Shown one piece after another: positions 23,980 through 26,860 of a DNA stretch of 26,860 bases. The DNA is from Planctomycetota bacterium (GTDB lineage Bacteria > Planctomycetota > Planctomycetia > Pirellulales > Pirellulaceae). A model generated the notes under the pieces. It saw nothing but the letters and a program-made list of their open reading frames with translations. It was not told where the DNA came from and made no database searches. The stretch is taken from assembly GCA_024274855.1 (NCBI GenBank), contig JAJSAJ010000847.1, positions 1-26,860 of the forward strand. Direction: 5' to 3'. Numbering within the stretch: position 1 is the first letter of the stretch; each line of letters opens with the position of its first letter. The translations under genes and the position numbers were made by a program.

Positions 23980-24010
23980 CCTGGGGTGGCGCCTTCGGCT
24001 CTACCCCAGG
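23980..24010. repeat. CCTGGGGT/ACCCCAGG hairpin repeat
   Basis: An 8 bp perfect stem (23980-23987 with 24003-24010) around GGCGCCTTCGGCTCT. Hairpins of this CCTGGGGTxGCGCC...ACCCCAGG type are, from memory, frequent between planctomycete genes; only one copy is in this window. There is no T run, so a terminator role is doubtful. The rest of 23831-24111 shows nothing recognisable. Confidence 0.5.
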
Positions 24011-24111
24011 CTACGGTGAATATGGCCTTTGGCCAAAAGACTCGCTGTGGATTTCCCACCAGATGAGCAACACTTTTTTGACCTCCTGTCTGTCCCAGGA
24101 TCTCCATGTTT

Positions 24112-24236
24112 CGGTCGTTGCATCAGCCCAGGGCCAGGCTTCTGCCGAGCCGGTGAAAAGTGTCGACGCTGGTTGACATTACGGCTCAGCGGGAGCTTCG
24201 CCCTCCCATCTGGTGGACCACGTTACGATCAAGGCC
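24112..24236 (-). mobile_element. MITE-like element, copy 3
   Basis: The right end, TGGACCACGTTACGATCAAGGCC, equals the left end of copy 1 in inverse orientation, and AGTGTCGACGCTGGTTGACATTACGGCTCAGC is shared with copy 1 almost base for base. The left end (near 24112) is decayed and about a dozen bases of the internal hairpin are missing. It stops 3 bp from the trpF stop codon. Confidence 0.6.
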
Positions 24237-24239
24237 CAG

Positions 24240-24911
24240 TCATCCATTGTTATCGATGGTCGTAAACTGGCTCTTGGCCGCAGTGACAAAACGACGCATT
24301 AGCAATGGGTCCTTGCCCCCAGCACGTCGCTCGACCCCCCCCGCCACGTCAACAGCCGATGGTCGGACGGCCTGGATTGCCTGGCGGATGTTGTCCGGAT
24401 GAAGGCCGCCCGCCAGTACGACAGGCACATTCGCCACGTTGTCTACCAAACGTCGCACATCTTCCCAGGGGGCAGTCTTGCCGGTACCGCCGTAAAGGTG
24501 CGGATCATAGGCGTCGATCAGCAAAGCGGCCGGCTCGCAGCCCAGTTGTCGGCACTTGGCCAGAAAGTCAAGCACGGGTTGTGTCGCCCCCTTTCGGCAT
24601 CGAAAGGCGCGGATCACGGGATACGGGGCAAGGTCCAACAAGCGATCCGGCGGTTCGTCGCCGTGCAGTTGGATAAAGTCCAGTTTCAAAGTGCGGGCAG
24701 TGGCCAGGATGTGATCGACGGTGGCATTAACAAATACCCCCACTTTGGTGAATCCGTCGGGGATGACTTGGACAACAGCCTTCGCGTTGGCCGCTGCGAT
24801 AAATCGCCGGCTTGCGGGATAGAAGTTCAACCCCACCGCATCCGCTCCGGCAGCAACAGCCTGCGTCGCGTCCTTGCTGTCGACGATCCCGCAGATCTTT
24901 ATTCGAAACAT
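24240..24911 (-). CDS. trpF: Phosphoribosylanthranilate isomerase
   Basis: It catalyses the Amadori rearrangement of phosphoribosylanthranilate in tryptophan synthesis. The 223-residue TIM barrel has KICGI with the catalytic Cys7, GLNFYPASRRF (27-37), VGVFVN (57-62), LDFIQLHGDE (77-86), the catalytic Asp in LLIDAYDP (Asp133), GGTGKTAPWE (phosphate loop region, 141-150), LAGGLHPDN and DVAGGVE (188-194, where most members have DVSSGVE). The start at ATG 24911 has GGAG ~10 bp upstream; extensions to 25043 lack motif content and overlap a repeat fragment. There are no other trp genes nearby, as usual for scattered planctomycete biosynthesis genes. A MITE-like element ends 3 bp past the stop, so the last few residues (TTIDNNG) could have been altered by insertion. 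Confidence 0.95.
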   Translation of the reverse strand: MFRIKICGIVDSKDATQAVAAGADAVGLNFYPASRRFIAAANAKAVVQVIPDGFTKVGVFVNATVDHILATARTLKLDFIQLHGDEPPDRLLDLAPYPVIRAFRCRKGATQPVLDFLAKCRQLGCEPAALLIDAYDPHLYGGTGKTAPWEDVRRLVDNVANVPVVLAGGLHPDNIRQAIQAVRPSAVDVAGGVERRAGGKDPLLMRRFVTAAKSQFTTIDNNG

Positions 24912-24959
24912 TGGGGCTTTCTCCAGATACGAGTGGATCGATTGGGCCTTATCGGAGTG

Positions 24960-25001
24960 GGCAGTGATCGTTATCTGGGCCAACGGGAGGGCGAGGCTCC
25001 G
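24960..25001 (-). mobile_element. MITE-like element, end fragment
   Basis: GGCAGTGATCGTTATCTGGGCCAACGGGAGGGCGAGGCTCC matches the reverse complement of the right end of copy 1 (8814-8854) at most positions, then similarity stops. It is an orphan terminus upstream of trpF, probably left by deletion. Confidence 0.6.
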
Positions 25002-25284
25002 GTTGTGTTGTTCTTGCCCCTGGATTCTAGCGGAACGCGTCAACGTGTGAGAGGCCGCAGTCGCAAATGACGTGCACCCCTCTCGGTGCGTGTGTGATCT
25101 TGCCTTGCGAAGGGGGGGCGGGCCGGATATTCAGGCATTTCGATTCAACCGGCACGACCGCTAGACTTTCCCTAAAGCCACGCCCGGAATCAGGCCGATC
25201 ACCGGAGAGAGGGGACGGCGCGTACTGAATGCGCGTTGGTTCCAGGCATGATGCCGACGGCACCCAGCAACACAATGGATTGAT
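25002..25284. other. Intergenic region before the polysaccharide co-polymerase gene
   Basis: The 283 bp are GC-rich with a G run near 25108-25116. No gene, clear promoter or terminator was recognised. It must contain the divergent promoters of trpF and the downstream membrane protein. Confidence 0.35.
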
Positions 25285-26841
25285 ATGACGTCTGAACTGA
25301 GTAAAGACTGGTCGCCTAGCAGCACACCAGGTCGAGGCCGTCCTCAAAGCCCACAGCGTTTGTACGTCTTTGTGGTTATGGCCTTGGTGATCTTCCTGGT
25401 CGGGCTGATTCTGTTTAAACCGCCAATTCGTGGGTACGTGGTAACGGCCGAGCTTGGTTGTGAGGCTGGCGAGATTCCCAGTCGGGCCGAAGTGGCACAA
25501 TCGGGCGAGCGGTCCGAGAGAGTCTCCAAACGTGATTCGGTATCCGGGATCGGCACCACGGCCTCGTTGGACAGTATTCGCCGGGCTGTGCGACGTGTCA
25601 GCCAACGTACTGCACCGCCAACGGTGAATGTATCCAAGTTGCCCATCGAGCAACTGGCTCGACAGGTGCAACGCCGATTGATTGTTCGACTGGGCAAAGG
25701 TGCGAAAAACCAGACGACAGTCACTTTGCGTTATCAGGGACCGCATCCGGAATGGTCCATTGCGGTGCTGAATGAACTGGCGAGTGAGTTCCTTGCCCCA
25801 CGTTTGGCAAAAGGGGGGGAGCTTCTCTCGACTCGGGAATTACGTGAAGCGCGATGGCATGTGGAGCTGACCAACCACTATCAATACAAGGCGTGGCTGG
25901 AGCTCCAGTCATTATTGATGGCGGATACGGCGTTGCTGTTGCCGGGATCCACATCCGGTGGGGCATCGCCCGAGCTGGCTGCCGATTCAGGGCGTGATGT
26001 AGACGGTTCGGCAACTCCGAATCGCAAAGTGAATCCGCAATGGGAAAAGCTGCAGACCAGGCTGGCAGATTTGACATCCCAGCTCGACATATTGTTGAAG
26101 CAGGACACACCGAACTACCCGATTGTGCGCAGGACCAGCCAACAGATCCAGGATGTTCATCAACAGTTGCGGCGAGTTCCTGTATACCTGGAGTCCGAGC
26201 CGGGCGAAAACGCCCATTCCGACTCGAACCAGCAGCTAGCGGACTCGAAGGAACAGTCCCCCCGTCAACGGGCGGCCACATCGACGCCCGAGGTGAATCG
26301 GCGGCAAGCGGAACTCATCAGTGCACTGGCAGAATGTCGGAGGACGAGGACGGCTCGCATGCAGGCTGAGGCGAACATGTGGAGTCTGATTGACCAGCAG
26401 ATGGCAGGCGGAAGGCTGAAACAGCTATCTTCCCGCTGGCTTATTGAGCCGGCTCGAATCACCGGCCGATTTGGTGGTGCCCCTTCTGCCGTAATGATTC
26501 TGTCGCTCGGCATGGCCGGGTTATTGGGCGGGCTGGTGATGGCATGGCTTACCGGTACGCTACGTGATCTGCGCAACCTCAGCACGGTTGAGGATGTGAA
26601 ACAGTGGGTGCCGGTCCCGATCGTCTGCCAACTTTCGTTGAATTCGACAGGCAGTCATATCCAGCGTTTGATCATGCGCGGCCGATTGATTCGATGGACA
26701 ACGATGGCTGGCGAGTTGGCGCTGGGACTGATGTTGCTGACATTCGTATTCGGATCACTGGCGGGCACATCCATTTCGGGACATTTCAGCCAGGATCCAT
26801 TGGGGACATTTGCGGAGACGATTGTGCAGGTGTGGCAGTAG
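25285..26841 (+). CDS. Polysaccharide co-polymerase (Wzz/GumC)-like membrane protein
   Basis: The 518-residue protein has a transmembrane helix near the N-terminus (~26-46), a long periplasmic part with coiled-coil-like stretches (~180-300, ~335-380), a second helix at ~401-423 preceded by WLIEPARITGRFGGAPS, and a third hydrophobic segment (~473-494). Helix-coil-helix with a Pro-containing element before the second helix is the layout of chain-length regulators that control exopolysaccharide export. No tyrosine-kinase domain follows; the protein ends soon after the third helix. Sequence conservation is low, so the family call rests on topology plus residues 116-175 (ARQVQRRLIVRL...VTLRYQGPHPEWSIAVLNELASEFL), which read like a Wzz-type domain. 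ATG 25285 has a weak ribosome site. The neighbouring polysaccharide genes, if any, lie beyond the window. Confidence 0.7.
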   Translation: MTSELSKDWSPSSTPGRGRPQSPQRLYVFVVMALVIFLVGLILFKPPIRGYVVTAELGCEAGEIPSRAEVAQSGERSERVSKRDSVSGIGTTASLDSIRRAVRRVSQRTAPPTVNVSKLPIEQLARQVQRRLIVRLGKGAKNQTTVTLRYQGPHPEWSIAVLNELASEFLAPRLAKGGELLSTRELREARWHVELTNHYQYKAWLELQSLLMADTALLLPGSTSGGASPELAADSGRDVDGSATPNRKVNPQWEKLQTRLADLTSQLDILLKQDTPNYPIVRRTSQQIQDVHQQLRRVPVYLESEPGENAHSDSNQQLADSKEQSPRQRAATSTPEVNRRQAELISALAECRRTRTARMQAEANMWSLIDQQMAGGRLKQLSSRWLIEPARITGRFGGAPSAVMILSLGMAGLLGGLVMAWLTGTLRDLRNLSTVEDVKQWVPVPIVCQLSLNSTGSHIQRLIMRGRLIRWTTMAGELALGLMLLTFVFGSLAGTSISGHFSQDPLGTFAETIVQVWQ

Positions 26842-26860
26842 ACAGGTGTGGCAGTAGACA
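26826..26860 (+). repeat. 16-17 bp direct repeat across the co-polymerase stop codon
   Basis: CAGGTGTGGCAGTAGA occurs twice in tandem (from 26827 and 26843). The first copy contains the stop codon TAG, so the second lies just downstream. It looks like a recent slippage duplication; the second copy runs to the window edge. Confidence 0.75.

Overview
The window looks like part of a planctomycete (Pirellula/Rhodopirellula-like) chromosome. The evidence is a DUF1559 protein with a pilin-like N-terminus, a DUF6807 (PmoA-like) protein beside a ThuA protein, a Tat-exported TIM-barrel isomerase-like protein, a Pro/Cys-rich secreted protein, scattered single-gene transcription units, and long intergenic stretches full of short palindromic repeats. 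No database search was possible, so the taxonomic call is inference from gene content.

Layout. 1-2034 (+): a tightly packed cassette of two arrestin-fold-like proteins and a small P-loop ATPase. 2482-3705 (+): a secreted Pro/Cys-rich protein. 3888-6679 (+): a DRG-like GTPase with a TGS domain, then PolX-type DNA polymerase/PHP phosphoesterase. 6884-8023 (-): DUF1559 protein. 8482-10744: a segment bounded by ~210-220 bp inverted repeats that holds a TIM-barrel isomerase-like gene, a small Cys-pair ORF, a strong terminator and a MITE-like element. 10784-12882 (-): lipoprotein and the Der GTPase. 13215-14854 (+): family-4 uracil-DNA glycosylase and a double-ACT-domain protein. 15179-19340: three minus-strand genes (DUF6807, ThuA, class V aminotransferase) bounded by opposed arrays of a CCCATGGG-hairpin repeat. 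19601-22345: tRNA-Pro(TGG) with terminator, parB, a 5'-truncated parA, a palindromic-repeat array and four perfect parS sites inside a ~347 bp tandem duplication. 22411-24911 (-): DUF1015 protein and trpF. 25285-26841 (+): a polysaccharide co-polymerase (Wzz/GumC)-like membrane protein.

The most notable region is the chromosome-segregation locus. ParB is intact and its centromere sites are doubled (two pairs of parS with identical 37 bp centre-to-centre spacing), but the adjacent parA lacks its whole Walker-A half and ends where a repeat array begins. In the same duplication, one copy carries a 135 bp element with terminal inverted repeats and a 9 bp near-identical direct repeat, and the other copy shows the empty site. 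This is an in-window record of a MITE-like insertion or excision. At least five intergenic repeat families were recognised by eye, and several bracket individual genes or small gene blocks.
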